Assembly (NCBI RefSeq): GCF_000189635.1
Contig: NW_002476361.1
Coordinates: 620,001-684,000 of the forward strand
DNA from: Tetrahymena thermophila SB210
Taxonomy: Eukaryota; Ciliophora; Oligohymenophorea; Hymenostomatida; Tetrahymenidae
Reading direction: 5' to 3'
Length of the DNA stretch: 64,000 nucleotides
A program made the translations under genes and the position numbers. Shown piece after piece: positions 40,769 to 55,806 of this stretch (positions are counted from its first letter, which is position 1; the number at the start of each line of letters is the position of its first letter). The notes below the pieces were generated by a model. The model ran no database searches. It was not told where the DNA came from and saw nothing but the letters and a program-made list of their open reading frames with translations.

Positions 40769-43700
40769 ATGAATAAAAAAAGAAACAAATAATTTAAAGT
40801 TGCAGAGTTGTTAAAACTCTATTATACTGAGGAGATATATAGATTGGTTCACTTGTTTCCTAGAAATAATCCTGCTTTTTAAATATTAATAATTTTAAAA
40901 TACTTTCTATTATTTTAATTTTCTCTGTCAACTCAATTTTAAGATACAATGGATTATGATTCTAAAATAAATTTCAAGGTTCACATTGGAGTATTTAAAT
41001 ATTTAAACAATGATAAATTCACAAATAATCTTATTTACTTCTTGCTATTTATAAATGGAATACTATTGACATATATGATATTAGGGCTTTTTAGATTCAT
41101 CTACTTGAAATTAAAGATGATAAACAAGTTGAACAATAATTTTCATTATGAAATTTAGATGTAATTAGAAGAGTCTCTAAATGAAAAAAGCAGCTGCTTA
41201 GACTAATTTTTTTCATTGATGATTACTTTTTAACAGTATATAATTCACTTTCCTAGTATTATTTTAGGCTTTAATAATTTAAATAACAATAGTGTCTCTT
41301 ATGCTCTTTTGTCTATTGCAATTTTACTGAGTAATTTAATAATCAATAAATTATTCTTAATTAATTATGTGCTTATTTTATTCAAATTCCAATTTTAGCA
41401 TAGAAAAATAATAAAATTTTTATATTTTACTTTCAAATTATTAATTAATTTAACATATTTTTTTAATTTACTAAGATATGGTCACCTCTGATACAGATTA
41501 TAATTATGAAATTAAACTTAAGGATTATTTAGCAAAACCTTTCACTCTCTTAAATTTTTTATTTAAGTTTTTAGTAGAAATTTGTATTATAGCAGCAATA
41601 GTCTATACACCAAAAGGCTAAAATTCTATACTATCTTGCTATTTTCTTATAAGTGGTTTATCTTCTTATTTTTTCTCTTACTTTTATGATAAGTTTTCGT
41701 AACTAATAAATCTGTTTACTCACTTCGCTTTATTTTGCATGAGCCTCACTCTATAAATCTATGTCTAATATAATTTTCATAGTTAATTGTTAACTTACCT
41801 TTTTATGGTTTACATACCTTTAAGTTATAAAATAGCTTCTTTAATAGTTGAAAGAGATTATTAGAATTACCAAAACAGCTTTCAATAACTGTATGAATAA
41901 ATATAAAATGATGAGAAAATTTTAGAGAGAATTCTAAGATTAAATATTTTTGACAATATTGATAACTCAAAACAAAATGAAAAAAAATATTTAAAATTTT
42001 TGAATTTAATTACTAATAATTATATATCAAAGCAAAATAAGTTTATTAATTCTATGACAGATACAAACAATCTGAACTAAAAATTCTAAAATAATTCTTA
42101 AATTTATGAAAGTGATCATTCTGAAGGATAAAATTAGCAAAAGCACCAAATAAATAGCTAATAAACTAATTTATTTGAAGATGTTAATAAATTAAAATAG
42201 ATTGAAAAAAATATAATGAAATTATTGAAAGATTAATTTTTGAAAATTTAAAATCGAAAATTAAGAAGCAAAGATAATGGAACAAAAATTCTTCAAAGTG
42301 TATTTATATTTTTAATAGAAATAAGTGAGTCATATAGAATATATTTCCTTGAATATTTATAATTGATAAAAAGTAACAATTTATCTTTAAAGTAGCAATA
42401 AATATTTAAATCTATACATAGTATATTTTTAAAGAAGAGAGCTGTAATACGAAAGAAAATGAGAAAAACAAATCCATTTGATAGTTCTTACTTACAAGTC
42501 ATAATTTTTGAAAACAAACTGGAAAAATCCTATTCATTATTGTGCTAAACTATTAATTTAAAATTATAAATACTAAGCATGATGAAACAAAAGCATATAG
42601 TAGCTACATAGTTAATTTCAAAAATCGAAAGTATGCAAAGTTAAATAAATTTATTGAAAGAAAATTTAAATTATTTAATTTAATTAAATGATGATAGCTT
42701 GGAACTTTTGAATCTGCAAGCTCTATTTTTGGAAAACTTGAGCTTTTCTGAAAAAGATATAAATTTACTTCAAATCAACAAATACAGAAAAAAAGGCTAT
42801 ATCTAAAAATATTTAAACAGGCAAAATGAGGATGACATATTAAGCAGTATGGTTAACAGCGATAAATTTGATGAAAAAACTTGTATAATTTTTGCAAGCT
42901 ACAATGATGCAAAAACCTTAACTATAAATCAAGTTTCTTCTAATTTTTCTAATTTATTTTGCTTTACAAGCAGAGACCATATCTATGATAAAAATATTGA
43001 ATCTATTATACCTCTTGCATTTCAGAGTGTACATAAAATGTATATAAAGTAATATTTAGAAGATTCAATAACATGTGATATTTCTTCAATTAATACAGAT
43101 CAGCAATTATAATAAAATGAACAAGATAATGAAAATGATTCGAATGAGGTAACACCAGATAACTAAGCTCAAAATTACTAATTTATACAATCAAAATATT
43201 TATCAGAGAAATAAACAGGAATAAAAAATTAAAACTATGAATTATAAAATTGTAAAATGAATTAGTAGATAATATTTGCATCTTTAAACTAAATGTTCAT
43301 CTTACCTATTAAAATAGACATTAGGACAAATGAATACAAAGAGAATGGAACGTTTGGATTAGTAGCTAAAATAAAAAAAATAAACGAAGAATACTAATAT
43401 GCTCTATTTAATTAGACAGATCTAAGTGTTATAGGCCTCACTAAATAAATGCATGAAATATTCTTTCCTAATTGTAACAATCTCTAAAAAATTAATTTGA
43501 GATAAATTTTCCCATTTTTGATTGGTACTTAAAATAAAACAAAAATTGAAGATTCACAAGTTTAAAATAACGAAACGATTTGCAACGCTACTAATATAAA
43601 AAATTAGTTTCATGCAAATCTATAACATGATATTATACTTAGAGGATAATTAAAAAATAAATTAAAAATTAAAAACAAATTATCGTTTATAGTTATATAG

Positions 43701-46700
43701 CACTCAGATGAAATAAACAACACATTAAACTCTTCATGTAACAATATAAAAAGATTAAATAAAGCTAAATTATAGAAAGAAATTCCATCATATAGTTTTA
43801 ATTATGTAGAATTATTTGTTCGAAAATTAAAATACAAAGGAGTAAACAATGTGAGCTATGTTGAAATAATAAAAATAAGATAACTTAATCCTGCTAAATA
43901 AGCTAATATAATCCTTAAAGAAATCACAAAAAAGAAAAAATAAAATATTTATTCTTAACTATTTGAGAATCCAAATGAGCTTTAAAATATCATTTCAGAT
44001 TTAGAATTAAATCAAAATACTAATAGCTACTTATAATTTAATAGTTTTTATACTTAACTTCAAAACAGTTGCATAAATTCTAATTAAAGTAATAAATTAC
44101 AACTAATAAAAGAAAATGATACTGCTATAGATTTTGCATAAGCTGATTTTTATAAATAATAATAACTACTAAATAAGTAGTAAACTTTAGGTGATGAAAG
44201 CACAAACCTTGAATAAATTAAAATGGTTTCAAATAGAATTGAATACGAAGATTTGAGTTATTAATCTGATGGAGGTAGTAGTTTGGCTTTAAACAAATTC
44301 AAAGAATAGAAAGGATTATAAAAGTTGAATAAAAAACTGCAACTTAACTAGTTGGATTAGCTGCAAAATAATATTGCATAAGAAAAAACACTTATTTAGT
44401 CAATTTAAGGAAACTTAGTCAGTAAAAGTGATTTGTAAATTAAAGTAGATTTTTTAAATAAAAACATGAATTTTTAGAATCTTTAAGAAGATTAATTTAA
44501 AACAAGTAGCTATTATGCCTTACCTAGTCCTGAAAAATTAAATAAAACAATAGACCTGGAGCTAAATTCTCTAAATAACAGCTATTACTTGAATATTAAT
44601 TCTAATCAACAATCATTAGATCTGCTTTCAGATTAGAATTTTAACATTCAACAAATGAAATAATATGAAATTATTTAAAATAAAACATAAGAAAATATTT
44701 ATTTAGATGTAGAAACTAGCAATCGTGAAATTAATAAAAAATAAAATACTGCAATCAGTCCTTTAAAAATTAGTAAAAATCCTAGTATTTTTAAGTCGAA
44801 CAGTTTTAGAAAAAAAAAAGTCAACAATACTTTGATTAATGCTTTGAGTAACAGAGAGAAAAAACAATTATTGAAAAACCCTTATCAAAATAATCATCAT
44901 AATAAGCTATATAAAAATAAAAATATTAAAAAGTAGCAAGTTCAAGATATCCTTTATGATATTGCTTCAAACAACTCTCAAAATTCATATTATACTCCAG
45001 TGAAGAGATAATTAGAGCATATTATGGAAGACTAATCAACTCAAAAAGTAATAAAACTAATAAAAATGATAGGTATTATTTGCTTCAGTATTATGATATG
45101 CATCACTCTAATACAATTTAACTCGATGCAATAGTATCTGTCATAAGCTAATTAAGAATATGAAGATTTCAGCTGGCCAACAACTTATTCTTCATATTTA
45201 AGTGACATCCTTAAATATAAAAATATTTAATTTCTTATAAGTTATGCAAACATAAATTTCCGAGACAGTAACTAAAAGCAACTTTTTTATAATAAAATGC
45301 AATAAAATATGGAGGATACTTTTTTAGATGTATTAAGATTGTTAGCTTAAATGGAATTGGCTTACTCAAAAAGAGAAATGTTTACTAGAATATTAGAAAA
45401 TAAAATTGTTTATTATTTTGGGTAATTGTATAATCCATAATTGCTTAACTCAATTACATCTGATACGCAGTTAATAAGCATAAATTATCCTACTAACTTA
45501 CAATATAGCATGCTTTTAAATGTTTAAAACATTTTCCGATATATTCATAACTTAAGTAATGGAAGGCCTGAATATTACTTAATATAAAATCAGTTAGAAT
45601 CAATTTCTTAATTAAAAAAATTATAACAAGATATATAAGAAAGCCATTCATAATAATAAGAATACATTCAATAGGAGCTATTAATTATAATCATAATTTT
45701 AGTTTTAATTAATACAGGTTGTATTGCGATCATAATACCATTATATTATCATATTCAAAAAGAAAGAGATTCTATAATTTACCTATTTACTACATTTCCA
45801 ATTTACAAGTTAGATAATTTGATCAAAAAAATTTAAAATTCCTACTTAAACACAAATACTTGCTCAATTTATTAGAATTAAGACAACTAAATCATTTTAG
45901 ATACAATTGTTTAATTATAAAGTATCGAAAATAAAAATAATATCAGGAAATAAAGTATTAGCTCTATAACAAAGTTGCCTAGATACAATAAAAAATTACT
46001 TTTTGCTTGTTTCTTTATTTATGCATTAATTATATGCTATCCGATAATTGTTAAAATCTTAACTACTGATTATTTAACAAAATCTGCCCTAGATCTTTAA
46101 ACAATAAGTAATTAATTATAAGCTTCTTTTAACTTTATACATACAATTCAAACAAATAATTTAAGTTTTAAATATTTAAACAAAAAAAATCTAATATCTT
46201 TTTTTTTAAATAATAATTTGATTTATTATAATATTAAAGCAAAAGTCTACTATTTAAGATCATACCTATTATAGAATATTGCGATGAATTTTAATATTAT
46301 CGTTATGAAGGTAAAACCAGGTTTCAAACCTATGTAGCCTGAAATTTATTATGATTATTTATAAACACTAATTTCATAATAGGAAGATATAAGTAAGGAT
46401 ATCTAATGGATAATAAACTCATAGTATTCAGATTAAAGGTATTTTAATTATTCAAATCTAGAGATTTATTTAATAAGAATCTTTCAATTTTGAAAAGATA
46501 AATAAATAAATATCTTAGTTATTTTAATTAATTTTGTAACTTTATTTAAATATATTAATAGATTTAACTAAAACTTATACGATAACTTCTTTTTTTCTGC
46601 TTTTAAAACAAATTTGTGCAAAAATTTTAAGAATTATCCTTAGTTCAACACAAATCCTAAAAAATTAAATATTGATTTCTGTGCTTCATCACAATAAAAT

Positions 46701-47129
46701 TTCTTATAAGAAGGCTTCTAAGTGGCTTACGAAAGTCTTTTTAACCTATTTTCTGATTTATACAACTCATATAAAATAACAGACAATATAAAATTAATTG
46801 AATAAATAAGAAAAATATTAGAAAATATTGATATTTAGGAATTTACTGCTTTTTCTGAGTTTTTAGATGAAACAGTTATTAGTTTAAATCAATTTGTTTT
46901 AACTTAAAACAATATTTTTTATAATCAGATAAAATTATTATTGATTATTTTGATAGCTTTTTAAATATTGTTGATGCTTTTAATTTTCTTTTTGGGTTAG
47001 ATTACTTTCAGTAATTATTTGAATCAATAGCTACACAAAACAAAAAGGTATCTAAAAATTATTGATGCTAATACTTTGATTGAAAATCAATATATATAAA
47101 ATTATATTAAAAAAAATATTGTTGTATGA
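40769..47129 (+). CDS. gene 4: TmcB-like PAS membrane sensor protein, four exons
   Basis: The model is join(40769..41330, 41476..46107, 46240..46438, 46562..47129), 1,986 residues, TGA at 47127-47129. Exon 1 is two codons longer than in genes 1-3 and 5 (NNDKFTNN between the first two membrane segments). The last codons differ: IVV then TGA, where the others end LVVQ or LVAQ. The frame was read from the helical segment to the end of exon 2 without a TGA. The PAS domain has CIIFASYND, VSSNFSNLFCFTSRD and NIESIIPLAF. Ahead of the C-terminal membrane block is KNKNIKKQQVQDI, like gene 6. The first external loop (NINFRDSNQKQLFYNK) is also nearer to gene 6 than to genes 1 or 2. Confidence 0.85.
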
Positions 47130-47536
47130 TTGATGATAAAATTATGTTGTTAATAATTGTGAAAAGCAATTTTTATAAAGTTGAAATTTTAATTTCTTAA
47201 TGTGACATATCTATGTTAACTATAATATTTTGTTTCTAAAATGTATATTTTATAAATAATTAATTTACTTAATTTCTATGAGATTGATTTTTTAACTTTT
47301 ATATTTTAGATATTTTTAAATATAGTCCAATTTCTCTAAGTTTTATACTTATGTATATCACACATTCTATATATGATGATATAAATTTTTAGTAAGCTTT
47401 TGGAAAAAATTTCATAAAAGTATTTAACATCAAAAATGAGAATAAATATTAAATTATTGTTAAGATATAAAAAAAATAAATGAGATAGTAGTAGCTCTTT
47501 TTATTTGGCTATATTTAAATAAAACAATCATCTATA

Positions 47537-47574
47537 TCTCTTCAGTAGAGAGCATATCATAAAATTATTTACTG
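47537..47574. repeat. nested inverted repeat, third copy
   Basis: TCTCT (47537-47541) pairs with AGAGA (47547-47551). CAGTA (47543-47547) is complementary to TACTG (47570-47574). Spacing is nearly that of the first copy. Confidence 0.55.
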
Positions 47575-48023
47575 GTTTATTAAAATAAAGAAAATTTGTG
47601 ATAATCTTCTGTAAAACAAATCTACTAATTTTATTTATCTTAAATTTAAATAATAAAATAATGCATAGATATATAAAATTTTTTGCGTTAAAAAATATAT
47701 TTGTTGGTAATTAAATGGTTTTTATTTTTACAAAATGAATAGAGTTATAATGAAAAAATATTCAAATTTAATTTATTTATATAACTAAGGTTATGCTATT
47801 TTTAATAATTTATTATTTAAATTATACTTGCCATAAAAAAAGATTCTAAGAGAGCTAATAATTATACTGTTCAAAAAATCTTAACTAAATCAAATTTAAA
47901 AATAATAGAAACTTTTTAATTACTGTTATTATTTTTGTTAAAAAAGGTTTTTTAAAAGAACCATAATTAAAACCATCAAATAATTAATTTACATTCCAAA
48001 AAAGCATTCATCTATCTATCTTC

Positions 48024-48042
48024 AAGGACTATTACTAAGATT
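48024..48042. promoter_or_regulatory. conserved 19-bp block, 1,444 bp before gene 5
   Basis: Exact copy of AAGGACTATTACTAAGATT. Flanks are nearly those of the copy before gene 2. Confidence 0.5.
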
Positions 48043-49396
48043 TAAAAATATGTAAGCACTTAAAAATAAAAAGCATCCTATTATAATAACTAAAGGTATG
48101 AAGCAACCAATGAAGAATCATTTACTAAGTATCAAAAGTTGCTTAATCGCAGTAATGTATGATTGCATGTTTCTTCCTTAAATTTTCTAAAATCCTTTGT
48201 AATGAATATGAACGTTCATCAACTTTACAAAGCTTAATAATTTATGGTTTTTTATAAAATATCATAAGCCATTCATTTATATCTTTTATTAATTAATTTA
48301 CTCTGCTATTAAAATCGAAAAAAATTATTTATTTTTATTTAAAATTGATTTTCTTCTTTTGAAAATAAAAAGAATCAATTAATTCATTCATAGTTTTTAA
48401 AATTAATATTAAAAATTCTTTTATTTATTTATTTAACCATTTTCTGTAGAACCAATTATCAATTATTTATTTTGATTAAATATAATTTTGTGATCCAAAT
48501 AAGATATCCTAAATATATATTGTTCCTAAATTTAGAAATAGATTAAATAGATTAGTAAAATTTTATTAAAAAAATATATTTCTGGTTTACACTCAATAAA
48601 AATATTCGTGCATGCTTAAAGTTAAGTTCTAAAAATAAATATCTGATTATGAAAAGAATTAAATTATTCATAAAATAGAATTATATTTAAATTTTAATTA
48701 ATTGCATTTAATAGGTCCCATTTTTAAAAGCTTTTAAAGTAAACTGTTTCATTTTTATCATAATTATTTAAAATGTAAAATGATTAAAATAAATAATTTA
48801 CTATTGAAAAAAAGTGGAATTAATAAAATGGAAAATTATTATTTTAATTTTAATAGAACATTTTTATTTCTTTTTTGTGATTTAATAAAGAAAATTTTTA
48901 TGATGCTTACTAATTAAAATTTTAAGATTACTATTAATAACGAAGCTAATTTACTTTCATTTGATTGTGTTATTTTACTGAATGAATAATTTAATATTTA
49001 ATTTATTTTAGATTAGATACACTTTAATTCGAGTAGTAAATAATTTTTATGATATATATTTGCCTAAAATTTCTAAATACTTAAAAGCTCAAGCAATTAT
49101 ATATTATTTAGACAGTTTTTTTCATAAAATAAATTTAAATAATCATCAAAAAGATATTTATTTTTTACTTAAATAAAATTAGCTAATACAGTAAAATTTA
49201 ACTAATTTATTTTTGAGTTTTTTATAACTTTGTTTTGATAATACTTAATGTTTAAAAATCTAAATTTTAATAATAAGGATTTATTTAGTTTGAAGAATTT
49301 AATATTTTAAATAAAGTTTATCCACCAACCTTATTTTTTCTGAATTTTTCAGATAATAGATTAGCTACCATAAATAAAAAAAATCCCAAAAATAAT

Positions 49397-49410
49397 ATAT
49401 TTATAAATAT
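49397..49410. promoter_or_regulatory. 14-bp palindrome, gene 5 promoter candidate
   Basis: Exact ATATTTATAAATAT, 57 bp before the ATG, then AAATTATAATTT. Confidence 0.5.
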
Positions 49411-49467
49411 CAAATCATGATATGTGTAAATTATAATTTATTTATAACATATTAAAATCAAAAGTCA

Positions 49468-52400
49468 ATGAATAATTAAAAAAACAAATAATTTTAATTT
49501 ACAGAGTTGCTAAAACTCTATTATACAGAGGAGATGTATAGATTGGTTCATTTGTTTCCTAGAAATAATCCTACCTTTTTAACATTAATAGTTTTAAAGT
49601 ACTTTCTATTATTTTAATTTTCTCTGTCAACTCAACTTTAAGAAACAACAGGTTATGATTTTAAAATAAATTTCATAATACAGACTGGACTATTTAAATA
49701 TTTAAAAAATAATATTAACAATATCATTTACTTCATGATATTTATCAATGGAATGCTATTGATATACATGATATTTGCACTTTTTAGATTCATGCACTTG
49801 TAATTTAGGATGATCAAGAAATTGAACAAGAATTATAATTAGGAAATTTAGATGAAATTAGAAGAGTCTATATATGAATAAAGCAGCTACTTAGACTAAT
49901 TATTTTCATTGATGATTACTTTATAATAGAATATTATACACTTCCCTAGTATTATATTAGCTTTTAATAATTTAAATAACAATAGTGCTTCTTATGCTCT
50001 TTTGTCTATTGCAATCTTACTGAGTACATTAATTGAATTAATTATTATATGCTTTGATTAATTAATTAATTCCAATTCTAATTTAAATCAAGAAAATGAA
50101 ACATATTTTTATTTTTAATTTCTAATTATTAATTAATATAATACATTTTTTATTTATTATTTTTAGATACAATCACTTGTGACACAGACTATAACTATGA
50201 AATTAAACTTAAAGACTACTTAGCAAAACCTTTTAATATCTTAAATTTTTTATTTAAGATCTTAGTCGAAGTTTTTATTATAGCAGCATTAGTCTATATG
50301 CCAGAAGGCTAAAATTCTTTACTGTCTTGCTATTTTCTTATAAATGGTTTGCTTTCTTATTTTTTCTCTTACTATTATGATAACTTTTCATAAATAATAA
50401 ACCTGTTTACTCATTTTGCCTTATTTTTTATGAGTATAACTCTATAAATCTATATTTCATATAGTATTCCTAGCTAATTGTTAAGTTTCCTTTTTATGAT
50501 TTACATACCTTTAAGCTATAAAATAGCTTCTATAATAGTTGAAAGAGATTATTAGAATTAATAAAATAGCTTTCAGGAACTGCATTAAGAAATGTAAAAT
50601 GATGATAAAAACTTTGATAGAATCTTAAGATTAAACATTTTTGACAATATCGAGAACTCAAAGCAAAATGAGAAAAAATATTTAAAATTTTTTAATTTAA
50701 TTACTAATAATTATATGTCAAAGTAAAATTAATTTATTAATTCATACAAAGAAACTAATGGACTTGATTAAAAATTATAAAATAATGAGTAAATCTTTGA
50801 AAGTAATCATACTCAAGCATCAACTTAACTTACAAATTAATAAATTAGCAAGTAAACTCGCTTGTTTGAAGATATTTCTGAATTAAAATTGATAGAAAAA
50901 AATGTCATAATATTATTGAAAGATTAATTTTTGAAATCTTCAAACAGCAAATTAAGAAGCAAATAAAATGGTACGAAGATTCTTCAAAGCGTATTTATAT
51001 TTTTGATAGAAATGAGTGAGTCATACAGAATATATTTCCTTATGTATTTACAATTAATTAAAAGCAAGAATTTATCTCTGAAGTAGAAATAAATATTTAA
51101 ATCTATACACAGTATATTTTTAAAAAAGAGAGCTGTCATAAGAAAGAGAATGGGAAAGACAAATCCATTTGATAGTTCTTACTTATAAGTCATAAATTTT
51201 GAAAATAAACTGGAGAAGTCCTATTCTTTATTTCGCTAAACTATTAAAATAAAATTATAAGTACTAAGCATGATGAAACAAAAACATATAGTAGCTACAG
51301 AGTTAACTTCTAAAATTGAAAGTATGCAAAGTTAAATAGCTTAATTAAAGGTGAATTTAAATTATTTAATATAATTAAATGATGATAGCTTGGATCTTTT
51401 AAATTTACAAGCTCTGTTTCTGGAAAATTTGAGCTTTTCAGAAAAAGATATAAATTTAATACAAACCAATAAATACAAAAAAAAAAGCTATAACTAAAAA
51501 TATTTAAACAGACAAAATGAAGATGAAATATTAAGTTCTATGATTAACAGTGATAAATTTGATGAAAAAACTTGTATAATTTTTGCAAGTTACAAAGATA
51601 CTGAAACTTTAACAATAAGTCAAGTTTCTTCTAATTTTTCTAATTTATTTTGCTTTACAAGCAGAGACCATATCTATGATAAAAATATTGAATCTATTAT
51701 ACCTCTTGCATTTCAGAGTGTACATAAAATGTATATAAAACAATATTTAGAAGATTCAATAACATGTGACATTTCAAATAATACAGATCAGCAATTAGAA
51801 TAAAGTAAATAAGACCATGAAAATGACGAAAATGTAGTAACTACAATTAATTTGAGATAAGGTTACTAATTTAATTAACCTAAATACTTATCAGAAAATT
51901 AAAGTGGAACAAAAAATTAAAACTATGAATTATAAAATTGTAAAATGAATTAATAGATAATATTTGCTTCTCTCAACTAAATGTTCATCTTACCTATTAA
52001 AATAGATATTAGAACAAACGAATACAAAGAAAATGGAACATTTGGATTGGTAGCTAAAATAAAACAAATAAATGAAGAATACTAATATATTCTATTCAAT
52101 GAGACAGATTTAAGTGTTATTGGTCTCACTCAATAAATGCACGAAATATTCTTTCCTAATTGTAACAATCTCTAAAAAATTAATTTGAGATAAATTTTCC
52201 CCTTTTTGATTGGAACTTAAAATAAAACAAAAATTGAAGATTCACATATTTAATATAAAGAAACGACTTGCAACAATAATAATACAAAAAAATAGTTACA
52301 TGTAAATTTAACAGATGATATGCAGTATATCCTTAAAGGATAGTTATAAAATAAATTAAAAATTAAAAACAAATTCTCATTTATAATTATAAAGTAGGCA

Positions 52401-55400
52401 GATGAAACAAACAACGCTCTAAACACTCCTTATAGAAGTACTAAAATATTAAATAAAGCTAAATCATATAAAGATATTTTATCATATAGTTTTAATTATG
52501 TAGAATTATTTGTTCGAAAAATAAAATATCATGGAGTAAATAATGTAAGTTATGTTGAAATAGTAAAAATAAAATAGCTTAATCCATCTAGTTAAGCTCA
52601 AATCATCCTTCAAGAAATAACTAATGTAAAAAAATAATAGATTTATTCTTAATTATTTGAACATCCAAGCTAGCTTTAAAATATAATATCAGATTTAGAA
52701 TTAAATCAAAATATTAATAGCTACTTATAATTTAATAGCTTTTACACTTAGCTTCAATATAGCTCTAGAAATTTGAATTAAGGTAATTAATTACTATAAA
52801 TAAAATAAAATGATACTCCTATTGACTTTACATAAGCTGATTTTTAAAAAGTATAATAACTACTTGGTGATGAAAGTACAAATATTGAATAAATTAAAAT
52901 GGCCTCAAATAGAATAGAATACAATGATTTTAATTGTTTATCAGATGCAACTAGTAGATTTACCTTAAACTAATTCAGAGAATAAAAAGCATTATAAAAC
53001 TTGAATGAAAAACTGCAACTTAATTAGTTGTCTTAGCTGCAAAGTAATATTGCATAAGAACAAGTATTTATTTAGTCATTTTAGGAAAACTAAATAAGCA
53101 GCAGCGATTTATAAATGAAAGTGGATTTTGCTAATAAATAATTGGATCATTAGAACCTTACAGAAGATTAACTAAACAAAAGCAGCACTTGTACCATACC
53201 TATTCCTTAAAAATCAAATAAAGCAATTAACATAGAATTAGTCTCTCCAAATAACAGTTTCTACATGAAAAATTGTTCTAATCAATAATCATTAGCTCAA
53301 CTATCAGATTAGAATTTAGATGCTCTACAAATAAAATCACATGAATTTATTTTAAATAAAATTAAAGAAAATGCTTATTTAGATGTAGAAAACAGTAATG
53401 AAGAAATTAATAAAAAATGTAATAATGCAATCATTCCTTTAAAAATTAGCATAAACCCTAGCAAAATTTTTAAGTCAAATAGCTTTAGAAAAAATAAAAT
53501 CAACAATACATTAAATGATGATTTAAATGACAAAGAGAAAAAAAAATTGATGAGAAACTCTTATTAGTACAATAATATTAACTAGATATAAAAACAAAAA
53601 AAAAAGGAGTAAGTTCAAGATATGATTTACGATATTGCTTCTAGTACCTCCCAAAATTCATATTATACTCCAGTCAAGAGATAACTAACACAAATTATGG
53701 AAGATTCATCAACCCTAAAAGTTATAAAACTAATAAAAATTATTGGAATCATTTGTTTAGCTGTCATGGTAGGCATCACTTGGTTACAATTTAACTCAAT
53801 GAATGAGTTTCTGTTGGAAGCTAATTAAGACTACAAAGATTTTGGTTGGCCAACAACTTATTCTTGTTCTCTAAGTGATATCCTTAAATATAAAAATATT
53901 TAATTTCTTACAAATTATACAAGAGTAGTTTTCACTGACAGTAACTAAAAGGAATTATTTTATAATCAGACACAATAAAATATGGAGAATACTTTCTCAA
54001 ATGTATTAAGATTGTTAGTTTAAATGGAAAATGCTAACTCAAATAGAGAAGTATTTAATAGAGTAATAGAAAATAAAATGAATTTTTACTTTGGGTAATT
54101 ATACAATCCTGCATAGCTTAACTCAACTACATCTGACAGTACTGATTTAGTATATTAAAATTATACTAGTACCTTAGAATATAGCGTAATTTTAAATGTT
54201 CAAAATATCTTCCGTTATATCAACAACATGGGTAATGGAAGGCCTGAGTATTACTTAATATAAAATTAATTAGAAGCAATTTCTTAATTAAAAGATTTAT
54301 AAGAGCATATAAAAGAAAGCCAATCATAAAAATAGGAATATATTCAAGATTAACTCTATATCATAATCATGATTTTAGTTTTAATTAACACATGTTGCGT
54401 TGCCATCATAATACCATTATATCTTTATATTTAAAAAGAAAGAGACTCTATAATTTACCTATTTACTACATTTCCAATTTAAAAGTTAGATAATTTGATC
54501 AAAAAAATATAAAATTCCTACTTTAGCACAAACACTAGCTCAATTTATTAGAATTAAAACAACTAAATAATTATAGATACACTTTTATAATTATAAGACA
54601 TCGATAATGAAAAAAATATAAGAAAGCATAGTATTAGCTCAATCACAAGTCTCCCTAGATATAATAAAAAATTATATTTTGCTTGTTTCCTTATTTATTC
54701 ATTAATAATATGCTATCCAATAATTGTTCAAATCTTAAGTGCTGATTATTTAACAAAATCTGCTTTAGATCTTTAAACAATATGTAATTAACTAATTAAT
54801 TATAAACTTTTTAAAATTTTTTTCATTCAATTAAAACAAATATGTAAATAGAAATTTAAAATATATTTATTTTTTATAAAAAAATAATATTATTTATTTA
54901 ATAATTTTAAAAGCTAAAGTCTACTAGCTAAGATCATACCTATTGTAGAATATTGCGATGCATTTTAATGTTTTATTAATGAAGGCAAGACCAAGATTCA
55001 AGCCTATGAAGCCTGAAATTTATTATGATTATTTATATACACTACTTTAATAATAGGAAGATATAAGTTAGGATATATAATGGATAATAAACTCATAGTA
55101 TTCAGATTAAAGGTATTTTATTTTATTCAAACCTACAGATTAGTTTCATTAAAATAAATGATCAATTTAACAAAAAACATAAATATTTATTTTTATTATT
55201 TTTAATTTTTTAGCTTTATTTAAATTAAAAAATAGATTTAACTAAGACTTATACGATAACTTCTTTTTTTCTGCGTTTAAAACAAATTTGTGCGAAGATT
55301 TTAAAAATTACCCTTAGTTCAATACTAATCCTAAAAAATTAAATGTTGATATATGTGATTCAACCCAATAAAAGTTCTTATAATAAGGTTTCTCAGTAGC

Positions 55401-55806
55401 TTATAAAAGTCTTTTTAGCATGTTTACTGAACTGTACAATATATATATAATACCAGACGACAAATTATCAAGATAATAAGTAAGATAAATATTAAGAAAT
55501 CTTGATATTTAGGAATACACTGCTTTTATTGAGTTTTTAGATGAAACAATTATCAGTTTAAATTAATTCGTTTTAACTTAAAATAATACTTTTTATAGTT
55601 AAATATAATTATAATTGATTGGTTTGATAGTTTTTTAAATGGTATTAATGCTTTTAGTATTCTTTTTTGGTTGGATTACTTTCAGTAATTATTTGAATTG
55701 CTAGCTACACAAAACAAAAAAGTATCTATAAATACTAGACATTAATACTTTAATTGAAAATCAATACATTTAAAATTATATTAAAAAAAATTTAGTTGCT
55801 TAATGA
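49468..55806 (+). CDS. gene 5: TmcB-like PAS membrane sensor protein, four exons
   Basis: The model is join(49468..50023, 50167..54783, 54914..55112, 55236..55806), 1,980 residues, TGA at 55804-55806. Exon lengths sum to a multiple of three, and the parts I translated are open. It is the near twin of gene 2. Shared residues include the linker IDFTQADFQKVQQLLGDEST, the external loop RVVFTDSNQ followed by ELFYNQTQQNMENTF, and NTCCVAIIIPLYLYIQ in the membrane segment after it. The PAS domain (CIIFASYKD, TISQVSSNFSNLFCFTSRD) is closer to genes 1 and 4, which suggests local gene conversion. The last 571-bp exon begins RFNQDLYDNFFFSAFKTNLC, almost as in gene 2. Confidence 0.85.

Larger units (their letters stand above)
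47130..49467. other. spacer between gene 4 and gene 5
   Basis: No gene is seen. From about 47395 to the gene 5 start it follows the spacer before gene 2 closely. The inverted repeat is at 47537-47574, the 19-bp block at 48024-48042 and the palindrome at 49397-49410. Confidence 0.7.
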